Assembly (NCBI GenBank): GCA_031264295.1
Contig: JAISED010000024.1
Location: forward strand, 1 to 52,756
Source of the DNA: Eubacteriales Family XIII. Incertae Sedis bacterium
GTDB lineage: Bacteria; Bacillota; Clostridia; Peptostreptococcales; Anaerovoracaceae
Length of the DNA: 52,756 bases
Direction: 5' to 3'
A program made the translations under genes and the position numbers. Shown here one piece after another: positions 17,560 to 24,833 of this stretch; positions within the stretch are counted from its first letter, which is position 1, and each line of letters starts with the position of its first letter. The notes beneath the pieces are model-generated. The model did not search any database. It was not told the origin of the DNA and worked only from the letters and a program-made list of their open reading frames with translations.

Positions 17560-17604
17560 TATGATAATACTGAGCCCTTATTCGGAGACCTCAGTATTAT
17601 CATA
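17560..17604 (+). promoter_or_regulatory. Perfect 15-bp leader hairpin next to a ribosome site
   Basis: TATGATAATACTGAG and CTCAGTATTATCATA form a perfect 15-bp stem with a 15-base loop. It is followed by GGTTTC and then AGGAGG, not by a T-run. It therefore looks like a 5'-untranslated control or mRNA-protecting element of the gene at 17625, rather than a terminator. Confidence 0.5.
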
Positions 17605-17624
17605 GGTTTCAGGAGGCCTATTTT

Positions 17625-17954
17625 ATGATTTGGTGGCGCGGACACGGCATTTTAGTTCCTATTATCGGATTCGGACTTATAATTATTTTTGAGATCGCGA
17701 TGGAGTTTTTCCGGGGTGAGCGGATTATTGATTCACCAAATGTATGGATATGCGGAATTGCTTTATGTTTAGCGGGAGGACTTGTGTACCTGCTTGCACC
17801 CAAAATCCCCAAAGGCGCTTTGGATATGGACGGCAAACCGATCAAATCCGCAGATGTGGCGTCATTTTGCAGTTTGAGTTTGCAAGTATGGGCGCTATTA
17901 CTCGCCGGGTTCGGGATTTTCTCGATCGCCTGCCACTTATTAGGGCTTGCCTAA
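17625..17954 (+). CDS. Small membrane protein of unknown function
   Basis: A 109-residue protein with three hydrophobic segments (about residues 9-27, 40-57 and 83-105). A short hydrophilic loop between helices 2 and 3 (PKIPKGALDMDGKPIKSADV) has the look of a small integral membrane protein. AGGAGG lies 8 bases before ATG 17625, and a good promoter and a perfect hairpin precede it, so it is probably expressed. I do not recognise the family. It ends 60 bases before argR. Its stop codon lies in a small hairpin (GCTTGCCTAAGGCAAGC) that has no T-run. Confidence 0.7.
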   Translation: MIWWRGHGILVPIIGFGLIIIFEIAMEFFRGERIIDSPNVWICGIALCLAGGLVYLLAPKIPKGALDMDGKPIKSADVASFCSLSLQVWALLLAGFGIFSIACHLLGLA

Positions 17955-18014
17955 GGCAAGCTTATATCGCCTACAAACTATTACTTTATGTCAAAGTCAA
18001 ACAGAGGTTTTTGT

Positions 18015-18464
18015 ATGAGATACCCAAGACAAACCAAGATACTTGACATTATCAGCACTTACGATGTGGATACCCAGGATAAGTTGTTGGAACTCTTGAA
18101 GATGAACGGGTTCAATGTGACCCAAGCCACCATTTCGCGGGACATCAAAGATCTTCAGCTTGTCAAGACTATGACCCCTTTCGGAAAGTATAAATATACA
18201 GCCGCGTCTAATCTCGATCAATCTTTAGCCGAGCGATTTGTAAAGATATTTCGTGAAACCGTTCAGACTGTATCAAGCTCCGGAAATATAATTGTGGTAA
18301 AGACATTATCTGGCTGCGCCAATGCCGCCGCTGAAGCCATTGATTCACTGAATTTTGAGCATATATTAGGTACGCTGGCCGGCGACAACACATTGCTTCT
18401 CGTGGTTAACGACCCTGTTAACGTGCCTGCCCTAATCGAGCGTTTTAATGAAATTAGGGGGTGA
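18015..18464 (+). CDS. argR: Arginine repressor ArgR/AhrC
   Basis: A 149-residue ArgR. The winged-helix N-terminus is visible (RQTKILDIISTYDVDTQDKL, then VTQATISRDIKDLQLVKT). The C-terminal oligomerisation and arginine-binding domain contains the GTLAGDNTLLLV motif, with its Asp. ATG 18015 follows AGAGG at 7 bases, and the length is normal for the family. ArgR controls arginine synthesis and breakdown genes as an arginine-bound hexamer. As in many Firmicutes, recN follows at once, here with overlapping reading frames or a gap of a few bases. Confidence 0.94.
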   Translation: MRYPRQTKILDIISTYDVDTQDKLLELLKMNGFNVTQATISRDIKDLQLVKTMTPFGKYKYTAASNLDQSLAERFVKIFRETVQTVSSSGNIIVVKTLSGCANAAAEAIDSLNFEHILGTLAGDNTLLLVVNDPVNVPALIERFNEIRG

Positions 18465-18469
18465 GACAG

Positions 18470-20125
18470 GTGATTACCCGTATTCTTATACGTGATTTCG
18501 CGATCATTGAGGAAGTGGATATAGACTTGACGAGCGGGTTTTCCGTAATCACGGGCGAGACCGGCGCCGGAAAATCCATAATAATCGAAGCTGTCAGCCT
18601 TGCCCTCGGAAGCAGAGCCGACAGCGCGATGGTGCGGGCGGGAAAGCAGAAGGCATTTATTCAGATTGTCGCCGAAATTCAGGAAGACGACGGCGTGCGT
18701 GAGGTCATTCTCACCCGCGAAGTGAGCGCGTCCGGAAAGAGCGCCGCGAAGATCGACGGTGAAATAGTCTCTGTTGCGCAGCTTTCCGCATTTTCCGCGA
18801 GGCTCGCCGATATCCACGGCCAATACGATCACCAATCCCTGCTGAAAACCGAAAATCATATAGCGCTTGTCGACTCATACCACAGTCTTGTAACAGCACC
18901 GCTTAAAGAGCAGACGGCCGGCGAATGGAAGCTCTACAGCTCTTTGAAAGCTCAGCTGACTTCACTGCTGGCGGACGAGGCCGCCGCGCGGCGCAGGCTC
19001 GACTTTATGCGCTTTGAACTTGATGAAATCACGAACGCCAATCCTAGACCCGAAGAAGACGCCGCTCTCAGGGAAAGGCTCGCCATACTTCAAAACAGCG
19101 GCTTCATATTCGAGAAGCTGTCGGAAGCGGCGGAACTCCTCTACGACGGCGCCCCATCAGCGGAAGAACTCCTGGGCAAGGCAATGCGCGCAATGCAGAA
19201 CATTTCCGCTTACTCGGAGGAATTGTCAAGCGCTGCACGCTCAATATCCGACAGCTATTATATAATCGAAGATCTAGCCTCATCCATACGCGCAAATATG
19301 GGAAAGATGGAATTTTCGCCGGAGGAACTTAACGACACCATTTCCAGATTAGATCTGCTTGAGCGATTATGCGCTAAATACGGCGGCAGCATCCCGAAAA
19401 TGCTGGAATACCGGCAAAAGCTTCTGACAGATCTCGAAAACATAGAAAACATCGACAGTCTCAAGGAAGATCTCTCCAGCCGTTTGAATCATGCTGAAGA
19501 AAAGCTCATCGATCTATCCGCGCGGCTCACCGCAGCCAGAAAAGAGGCGGCGGCTGAGCTGGAAGTGAAGATAAACGCCGAGTTAGCCAGTCTTAACTTC
19601 AGTAATGCGAGTTTCGCGGTCAGTTTCACGGAAACTGCCGATATACGCTCCCGTCTATCGGGAAACGGCGTTGATAATGTGGAATTCCTCATCTCTTCAA
19701 ATAGAGGGCAGCCGCTGCTGCCGCTGACGAAGGTCGCTTCCGGCGGCGAGATGTCGCGCATGATGCTTGCCTTTAAATCTGTGACAGGCAGTTATGATCA
19801 GATTCCCACTATGATATTCGATGAGATTGACAGCGGAATCAGCGGGGTAACCGCAAGTATTGTCGGTGAGAAGCTGGCCGGCATGGCGCGGCATAGGCAG
19901 ATCGTGTGCATCACACACCTGCCGCAGATCGCCGCTTTCGGTCATAACCATTTCATGATACAAAAGAATTCGGACGACGAAAAAACGTTTACAGTGATCA
20001 CCGCTCTTAAAGATTCAGAACGCGTACAGGAAATAGCGAGATTGTTGGGCGGCGCCAATATAACAGAAACGACCTTAAAGAGCGCCCGCGAGCTGATCGA
20101 TATATCAAGCCGTAGGCTTAGCTAA
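18470..20125 (+). CDS. recN: DNA repair protein RecN
   Basis: A 551-residue SMC-like ATPase for double-strand break repair. The Walker A motif is ITGETGAGKSIIIEAVSLAL (about residues 28-47). Two central coiled-coil arms (residues 150-370) contain many Glu/Leu/Arg heptads. The signature KVASGGEMSRMMLAFK and the Walker B TMIFDEIDSGISG follow, then the H-loop CITHLPQIAAFG. GTG 18470 is chosen because the family begins with this short strand and GGGG lies 8 bases upstream. GTG 18461, overlapping the argR stop, is the alternative. Its stop overlaps the convergent pdp stop by 4 bases. Confidence 0.95.
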   Translation: MITRILIRDFAIIEEVDIDLTSGFSVITGETGAGKSIIIEAVSLALGSRADSAMVRAGKQKAFIQIVAEIQEDDGVREVILTREVSASGKSAAKIDGEIVSVAQLSAFSARLADIHGQYDHQSLLKTENHIALVDSYHSLVTAPLKEQTAGEWKLYSSLKAQLTSLLADEAAARRRLDFMRFELDEITNANPRPEEDAALRERLAILQNSGFIFEKLSEAAELLYDGAPSAEELLGKAMRAMQNISAYSEELSSAARSISDSYYIIEDLASSIRANMGKMEFSPEELNDTISRLDLLERLCAKYGGSIPKMLEYRQKLLTDLENIENIDSLKEDLSSRLNHAEEKLIDLSARLTAARKEAAAELEVKINAELASLNFSNASFAVSFTETADIRSRLSGNGVDNVEFLISSNRGQPLLPLTKVASGGEMSRMMLAFKSVTGSYDQIPTMIFDEIDSGISGVTASIVGEKLAGMARHRQIVCITHLPQIAAFGHNHFMIQKNSDDEKTFTVITALKDSERVQEIARLLGGANITETTLKSARELIDISSRRLS

Positions 20126-21426
20126 TCTATAACCGCACGGACAAGTTTCCGGATAGACGGTGTTTTATTACCCATGGAGAAGGCGTCACGCACGCGCACT
20201 GCTGCGTTTTTCACCTTATACTCATTGTTACCGCAGACCACGGCCAAGGTTTCGCCCTTGTTCGCCCATTCCCCTGTTTTTTTCTTGAGCATAATCCCGG
20301 CGGCAAGGTCGATCTCATCATCCTTGGCAAGCCTGCCTGCCCCCGCTTCCCTCGACGCAATGCCTATTTCCCTGGCTGTCAGCCCTGTGATACAAGCGCT
20401 TCGCTCAGCCTTGATCTCTTCCGAGAACATCGCCGCCGGAAACATGGAATAATCATCGACAATGCCGGGATCGCCTCCCTGAGATCTGACAAAGTCACGG
20501 AATTTTTCAAGTCCTGCGCCGCTTCTAAGCGCCGCTTCCGCAGCCGCTCGGCCTTCTTCACGCGAAGACGCCTTCCCTCCCGCAAGCAACATATACGCGC
20601 AGAGTTCAAGAGACAGCTCAGTTATATCCTCCGCTCCCCGCCCCTTCAAGGTTTCTATAGCCTCTATAACTTCTATAGTATTCCCGACAGCATATCCGAG
20701 GGGCTGCTCCATATCGGTTACGAGAGCGACTGTCTTCTTACCTGCAGCTCTGCCTATATCTACCATAAGCCTACCGAGGGCTTTTGCGTCAGCCGCCGTC
20801 TCCATGAAAGCGCCGTTACCGCACTTAACATCCAACACGAAGGCGTCACTCCCCGACGACAATTTTTTACTCATCACACTCGAAGCGATAAGACCCAGAT
20901 TATCTACAGTAGCCGTCGCGTCGCGGAGAGCGTAGATCTTCTTATCGGCAGGCGCCACATGCCCCGTCTGACCAGTTATCGCCATGGAGTTCCGCCTTAT
21001 AAGATCAACAAATTCGCTTATTTCAAGACTCGTTCTCATACCGGGTATAGACTCCATCTTGTCTATCGTACCGCCTGTAAACCCCAGGCCGCGTCCCGAC
21101 ATCTTAGCTACAGGCGTCCCGCAGGCCGCCGCAAGTGGAGCGACAATAAAAGTAGTTTTGTCACCCACTCCCCCCGTGCTGTGTTTGTCCACCTTAGTTC
21201 CTTCTATAGAAGAAAGGTCAACCTGCTCTCCGGAATCCCTCATCGCCCATGTCATAGCATAGATCTCATCTTCCAATAAACCGTTGAAAAAGAACGTCAT
21301 AAGCAAAGCCGCCGCCTGATAATCCGGAATTTCACCCGAGGTGTACGCGCTTACGAAATACCTGATTTCCTCTTCCGTCAATGCCCCGCCGTCGCGTTTT
21401 TTCTGTATGATATTGTACATATTCAT
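20122..21426 (-). CDS. pdp: Pyrimidine-nucleoside phosphorylase
   Basis: A 434-residue member of the thymidine/pyrimidine nucleoside phosphorylase family. It splits (deoxy)uridine or thymidine with phosphate into base and (deoxy)ribose-1-phosphate. The family signature VAKMSGRGLGFTGGTIDKME is complete. VDKHSTGGVGDKTTFIVAP binds phosphate, and SVMSKKLSSGSDAFVLDVK precedes the C-terminal domain. ATG 21426 has AGGAG 6 bases upstream; the in-frame TTG 21432 would leave no spacing. It is 78 bases downstream of deoB, whose enzyme handles the pentose-1-phosphate product. The stop overlaps the recN stop with no terminator between. Confidence 0.94.
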   Translation of the reverse strand: MNMYNIIQKKRDGGALTEEEIRYFVSAYTSGEIPDYQAAALLMTFFFNGLLEDEIYAMTWAMRDSGEQVDLSSIEGTKVDKHSTGGVGDKTTFIVAPLAAACGTPVAKMSGRGLGFTGGTIDKMESIPGMRTSLEISEFVDLIRRNSMAITGQTGHVAPADKKIYALRDATATVDNLGLIASSVMSKKLSSGSDAFVLDVKCGNGAFMETAADAKALGRLMVDIGRAAGKKTVALVTDMEQPLGYAVGNTIEVIEAIETLKGRGAEDITELSLELCAYMLLAGGKASSREEGRAAAEAALRSGAGLEKFRDFVRSQGGDPGIVDDYSMFPAAMFSEEIKAERSACITGLTAREIGIASREAGAGRLAKDDEIDLAAGIMLKKKTGEWANKGETLAVVCGNNEYKVKNAAVRVRDAFSMGNKTPSIRKLVRAVID

Positions 21427-21504
21427 AAGCAACTCCTGTTCCGGTGTGACGCAGCCCTGTCTTTAGCACGGCGTAGTTCGCTAAAACCCTATGTTTGCCG
21501 CAGT

Positions 21505-22674
21505 TCAGCCCTTGTATATAAGTTGGAAAAAACTGCTTCCTCTGAGATCACCTTCTATAACAAGAGCTTCCATAACTGTAGCCCCTATATCGGCGAAACT
21601 CTCTCTCGCGCCTAGATCTACCGCCTTGACGCCCTTGCCGAACACGATGGCTGGCACAGCTTCACGCGTGTGATCCCAGCCTGAATGCGCCGGATCGTTG
21701 CCGTGATCGGCGCAGAGTATAAGCATATCATCCTCCCGCATAGCGGAAATGATCCCCGGCAGCGCCGCATCGAATTCCTCAAGGGCGCCCGCATATCCGG
21801 CGCAGTCGCGCCTGTGCCCGAACTTTGAATCGAAGTCCACCAGATTCGTAAAAATAAGTCCCGAAAAGTCTCTCTTCATACACTCGGCGGTTTTGGCTAC
21901 GCCGTCAGAATTCCCGTCTGTGTGGATGGACTCCGTAATGCCTTTCCCGTTGAAAATATCGCTTATCTTGCCAATGCCGCACACTGTCTTGCCGGCGCCC
22001 TTTATATAATCAAGCATCGTAGGCCGCGGCGGCGACACAGCATAATCCCTGCGCTCGGAAGTCCTCACCCGCTTTCCGTCCTTGACGATATAGGGACGCG
22101 CGATAACGCGGCCTACAGAAAGCGAACCCGTAAGCATCTCACGCGCCGCGGCGCACATGCTGTAGAGCTGTTCTAGAGGTATAACATCCGTGTTCGCAGC
22201 GATCTGAAACACACTGTCGGCGGAGGTATATACTATCGGTTTCCCGGTATTTTCGTGCTCGAAGCCCAGTTCCTCAATGATGACAGTACCCGACGCAGGA
22301 TAATTTCCCAAAGTTGCCACTCCTATCCTTTTTTCAAAATCACTCATGAAGCTGTCCGGGAATCTCTCAAATGTTCTAAACGGTTCTGATGTAAACAGCC
22401 CCGCTATCTCCCAATGCCCGGTAATAGTGTCCTTCCCCTTTGAAGCTTCAGCAAGGCGCGCATATGCGGCCTGCGGGCGCTTTACCGCAAGCCTGCCTCC
22501 CGCCGCGCCCTTAATATTTCCGAGGCCCAGCGAGAGCAGATTGGGGATCATCATACCCAGCACCGCTTCCAGAATATGGAGCAGCGTATCGGCGCCCTCA
22601 TCCCCGTAGTCTGCGGCATCGGGCAAGGCGCCTATGCCAAGGCTGTCAAGAACAATGATAATCACGCGTTTCAA
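21505..22674 (-). CDS. deoB: Phosphopentomutase
   Basis: A 389-residue DeoB of the alkaline phosphatase-like superfamily, converting (deoxy)ribose-1-phosphate to the 5-phosphate. The metal-binding N-terminus RVIIIVLDSLGIGALPDA, DTITGHWEIAG, VDFDSKFGHRRDC and the C-terminal LILCADHGNDPAHSGWDHTR are all present. The start is TTG 22674, 8 bases after AGGGGG; no ATG fits. Together with pdp it forms a nucleoside salvage pair at the end of a long leftward gene run. Confidence 0.95.
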   Translation of the reverse strand: MKRVIIIVLDSLGIGALPDAADYGDEGADTLLHILEAVLGMMIPNLLSLGLGNIKGAAGGRLAVKRPQAAYARLAEASKGKDTITGHWEIAGLFTSEPFRTFERFPDSFMSDFEKRIGVATLGNYPASGTVIIEELGFEHENTGKPIVYTSADSVFQIAANTDVIPLEQLYSMCAAAREMLTGSLSVGRVIARPYIVKDGKRVRTSERRDYAVSPPRPTMLDYIKGAGKTVCGIGKISDIFNGKGITESIHTDGNSDGVAKTAECMKRDFSGLIFTNLVDFDSKFGHRRDCAGYAGALEEFDAALPGIISAMREDDMLILCADHGNDPAHSGWDHTREAVPAIVFGKGVKAVDLGARESFADIGATVMEALVIEGDLRGSSFFQLIYKG

Positions 22675-22690
22675 AGTTATATCCCCCTAG

Positions 22691-22732
22691 TTCGTTATAC
22701 TATATTCGTTATACTATATTCGTTACACTACA
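22691..22732. repeat. Three tandem 14-bp AT-rich units before deoB
   Basis: TTCGTTATACTATA occurs twice exactly (22691-22704 and 22705-22718), then once with two changes (22719-22732). On the minus strand each unit offers TATAAC- or TATAGT-like -10 elements just upstream of the deoB ribosome site. No matching -35 was chosen. Confidence 0.6.
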
Positions 22733-22773
22733 CTCACTGCAGTTCTGCACTTCATTCAAAACTATTCTTCCTG

Positions 22774-23463
22774 CTACGCAAGTTTCAATAATTCACAATG
22801 CAAATAATCCAAAGATACGAGTTTATACTCCGTCCCGTAATGAAAACCCTTCAGGCCGTTAGCAAATACCTCATCACCGTGCAGATGTCCGTACACTGCG
22901 ATCTTGACCCCATATGCCCTCATCAATCCGGTAAATCCCGACTCTTCTTTTCTTTTATTCGTAGGCGGGAAATGCAGCGCCGCGATGATATCATCGAAAC
23001 CCGCCTCGCGCGCCGCCTTCAGTGAGGCCTCAAGCCTCATCAATTCCCGTTTATATATCTTCTCATCATGGGCTGTATACTCATCGTCCCCCGGAGAGAG
23101 CCAACCCCTTGAACCGCAGATCGCAACGCCGCCTGCATCGTAGAACGTATTCTGCAAGAAGTACATGGAGGGATGAAACTGATTCAACTTCGATACCGAA
23201 TTCCACCAAAGATCATGGTTGCCCTTTATCAATATCTTCTTTCCGGGTAAGTCCGCAATCCATTCCAGATCAAGTTCCGCTTCCTGCAGTTTCAGCGCCC
23301 ATGAATTATCTCCGGCTATTATCACCGTGTCGCCTTCCCTCACGTCACGCAGCCAGTGCTCCTTGAGCCGTTCTGCGTGATTTACCCATGCCGCTCCGAA
23401 TACGTCCATCGGTTTTTCCCCGGAGAACGAAAGGTGAAGATCAGCAACGGCAAATATGCTCAT
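22774..23463 (-). CDS. Metallophosphoesterase
   Basis: A 229-residue calcineurin-like phosphoesterase. The dinuclear metal motifs are in order: FAVADLHLSF (D-x-H), VIIAGDNSWAL (G-D), LIKGNHDLWW (GNHD), ALHFPPTN (His) and VYGHLHG (G-H-x-H). This is a soluble cytoplasmic-type protein with no signal peptide. The substrate is unknown. The ATG overlaps the rmuC stop by 4 bases (ATGA), so the two are coupled. The neighbourhood does not fix its role. Confidence 0.85.
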   Translation of the reverse strand: MSIFAVADLHLSFSGEKPMDVFGAAWVNHAERLKEHWLRDVREGDTVIIAGDNSWALKLQEAELDLEWIADLPGKKILIKGNHDLWWNSVSKLNQFHPSMYFLQNTFYDAGGVAICGSRGWLSPGDDEYTAHDEKIYKRELMRLEASLKAAREAGFDDIIAALHFPPTNKRKEESGFTGLMRAYGVKIAVYGHLHGDEVFANGLKGFHYGTEYKLVSLDYLHCELLKLA

Positions 23464-24743
23464 ATCGCGCTCCCTTCCCCTTCGTCTACGCCACCTGCCT
23501 CGCTCACAGGCGCTGAGGAGCTCCAGCTTGTTCCACCGGACTCGTCCGTTGAAGCAGCGGCTGTTGCGCCACCGGACTCGTCCGTTGAAGCAGCGGCTGT
23601 TGCGCCACCCGTAAGCTGCTTCTCTGCCTCTGAAAGCTCAAGTTCCGACACATCCCGAAGGCGTCTGCTTATCATCCTGCTTCTCGCACCCACAAGCTTA
23701 TCCAGATCATCGTTAACCTGCAATATCCTTTTCTGCGCCTTGGTCAGTACATCTTCAAAGCGCCCGAATTCTGTTTTGACGGCGCCCAACACCTTCCATA
23801 CCTCGCCCGTTCTCTTTTGTATGGCCAGCGTCCTGAATCCCATTTGTAAACTGTTCAGCATGGCCGCCATTGTCGTCGGTCCCGCAACGCTCACCCTGTA
23901 ACTATTCTGCAGAGATTCAAGCATGCCCATGCGTATGACTTCAGCGTACAGTCCCTCTATCGGCAGGAACATTATGGCGAAGTCGGTAGTGAACGGCGGA
24001 TCGATGTATTTTTCACTGATATCCTTAGCAGCCGTCTTTATCGCCTGTTCCAATTCCTTCTTTGCCAGCGTTACCACGCGAACGTCCCCCGCTTCAGACG
24101 CATCTATGAGCCTTGCATATGCTTCGGACGGAAATTTAGCGTCGATAGGAAGGAAAACAGGCTGTTCACCGTCGCCCGGCAGCTTAACCGCAAACTCCAC
24201 GCGTGCGCCGTTTCTTATCATCAGATTCTCTTCATACTGTTCGGAGCTCAATATCTGTTCCAGGATCGAAGCCAACTGCATCTCTCCGAGTATGCCTCTG
24301 GTCTTGACATTCGAAAGCACCTTTTTTAAATCGCCTACTCCCGCCGCCAGACTTTGCATCTCGCCTAAGCCCTTGTAAACCTGTTCAAGCCTCTCATTCA
24401 CAAGTCTGAACGACTGCCCTATACGTTCTTCCAATGTCTTCTGAAGCTTCTCGTCTACAGTAGCCCGCATTTGATCGAGCTGCCGCCTGTTTTCATCCTG
24501 TAAGGCCGATACCCGCTTTTCTACCGTATCCCTTATGCCGTCAAGTCTATACTCGCTGCGGGCGCTGTCTTCCGCAAGCTGCGCGCCGATCTCGCCGCGC
24601 AGTTCCGAAAAACTGCGGGTCATATTCTGATATATCTCTCCGTTCATTTTCCTGAGTTCACTTTTTACCGACATGACCGCTATAAGCGCCGCGCCCGCCG
24701 CGATCAAAGTGACAATCGAGGCTATTACCACAAATATTTCCAT
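23460..24743 (-). CDS. rmuC: DNA recombination protein RmuC
   Basis: A 427-residue RmuC-family protein. The first 25 residues are one hydrophobic helix (EIFVVIASIVTLIAAGAALI). A long coiled coil follows (about residues 30-145), then the conserved RmuC nuclease-like domain (GDLKKVLSNVKTRGILGEMQ, LPIDAKFPSEAYARLIDA, YIDPPFTTDFAIMFLPIEGL). Loss of RmuC in E. coli raises inversion at short repeats. The C-terminal tail after residue ~375 is low complexity and includes a perfect 12-residue duplication GGATAAASTDES. ATG 24743 follows GAGGG at 6 bases. That ribosome site lies in a 45-bp duplicate of the end of the preceding gene. Confidence 0.9.
   Translation of the reverse strand: MEIFVVIASIVTLIAAGAALIAVMSVKSELRKMNGEIYQNMTRSFSELRGEIGAQLAEDSARSEYRLDGIRDTVEKRVSALQDENRRQLDQMRATVDEKLQKTLEERIGQSFRLVNERLEQVYKGLGEMQSLAAGVGDLKKVLSNVKTRGILGEMQLASILEQILSSEQYEENLMIRNGARVEFAVKLPGDGEQPVFLPIDAKFPSEAYARLIDASEAGDVRVVTLAKKELEQAIKTAAKDISEKYIDPPFTTDFAIMFLPIEGLYAEVIRMGMLESLQNSYRVSVAGPTTMAAMLNSLQMGFRTLAIQKRTGEVWKVLGAVKTEFGRFEDVLTKAQKRILQVNDDLDKLVGARSRMISRRLRDVSELELSEAEKQLTGGATAAASTDESGGATAAASTDESGGTSWSSSAPVSEAGGVDEGEGSAI
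23535..23606 (-). repeat. Perfect 36-bp tandem duplication in rmuC
   Basis: The unit starting ACCGGACTCGTCCGTTGAAG occurs twice in a row without a mismatch. It duplicates 12 residues of the disordered RmuC tail and keeps the frame. Confidence 0.9.
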
Positions 24744-24833
24744 TTAGTTCCCTCTAAGACTGCGCCAATCGCCCGCCATCAAGTCATTTTAGTTCCCTCT
24801 GAGACTGCGCCAATCGCCCGCCATCAAGTCATT
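24744..24833 (-). repeat. 45-bp tandem duplication of the sulfatase gene tail
   Basis: The two 45-base units (24744-24788 and 24789-24833) differ at one position (TCTAAGAC versus TCTGAGAC). The second unit codes for the last residues (MAGDWRSLRGN) and stop of the LTA-synthase-like protein. The first unit lies between that stop and rmuC and supplies the AGAGGGAACTAA ribosome site of rmuC. Confidence 0.9.

Noticed and set aside
17942-17960. Terminator after the small membrane protein
   Set aside because: The 7-bp stem includes the stop codon and has no T-run; argR is probably partly read through from upstream.
18263-18859. 198-codon minus-strand open frame across argR and recN
   Set aside because: Both host genes have complete motifs; this is a shadow frame.
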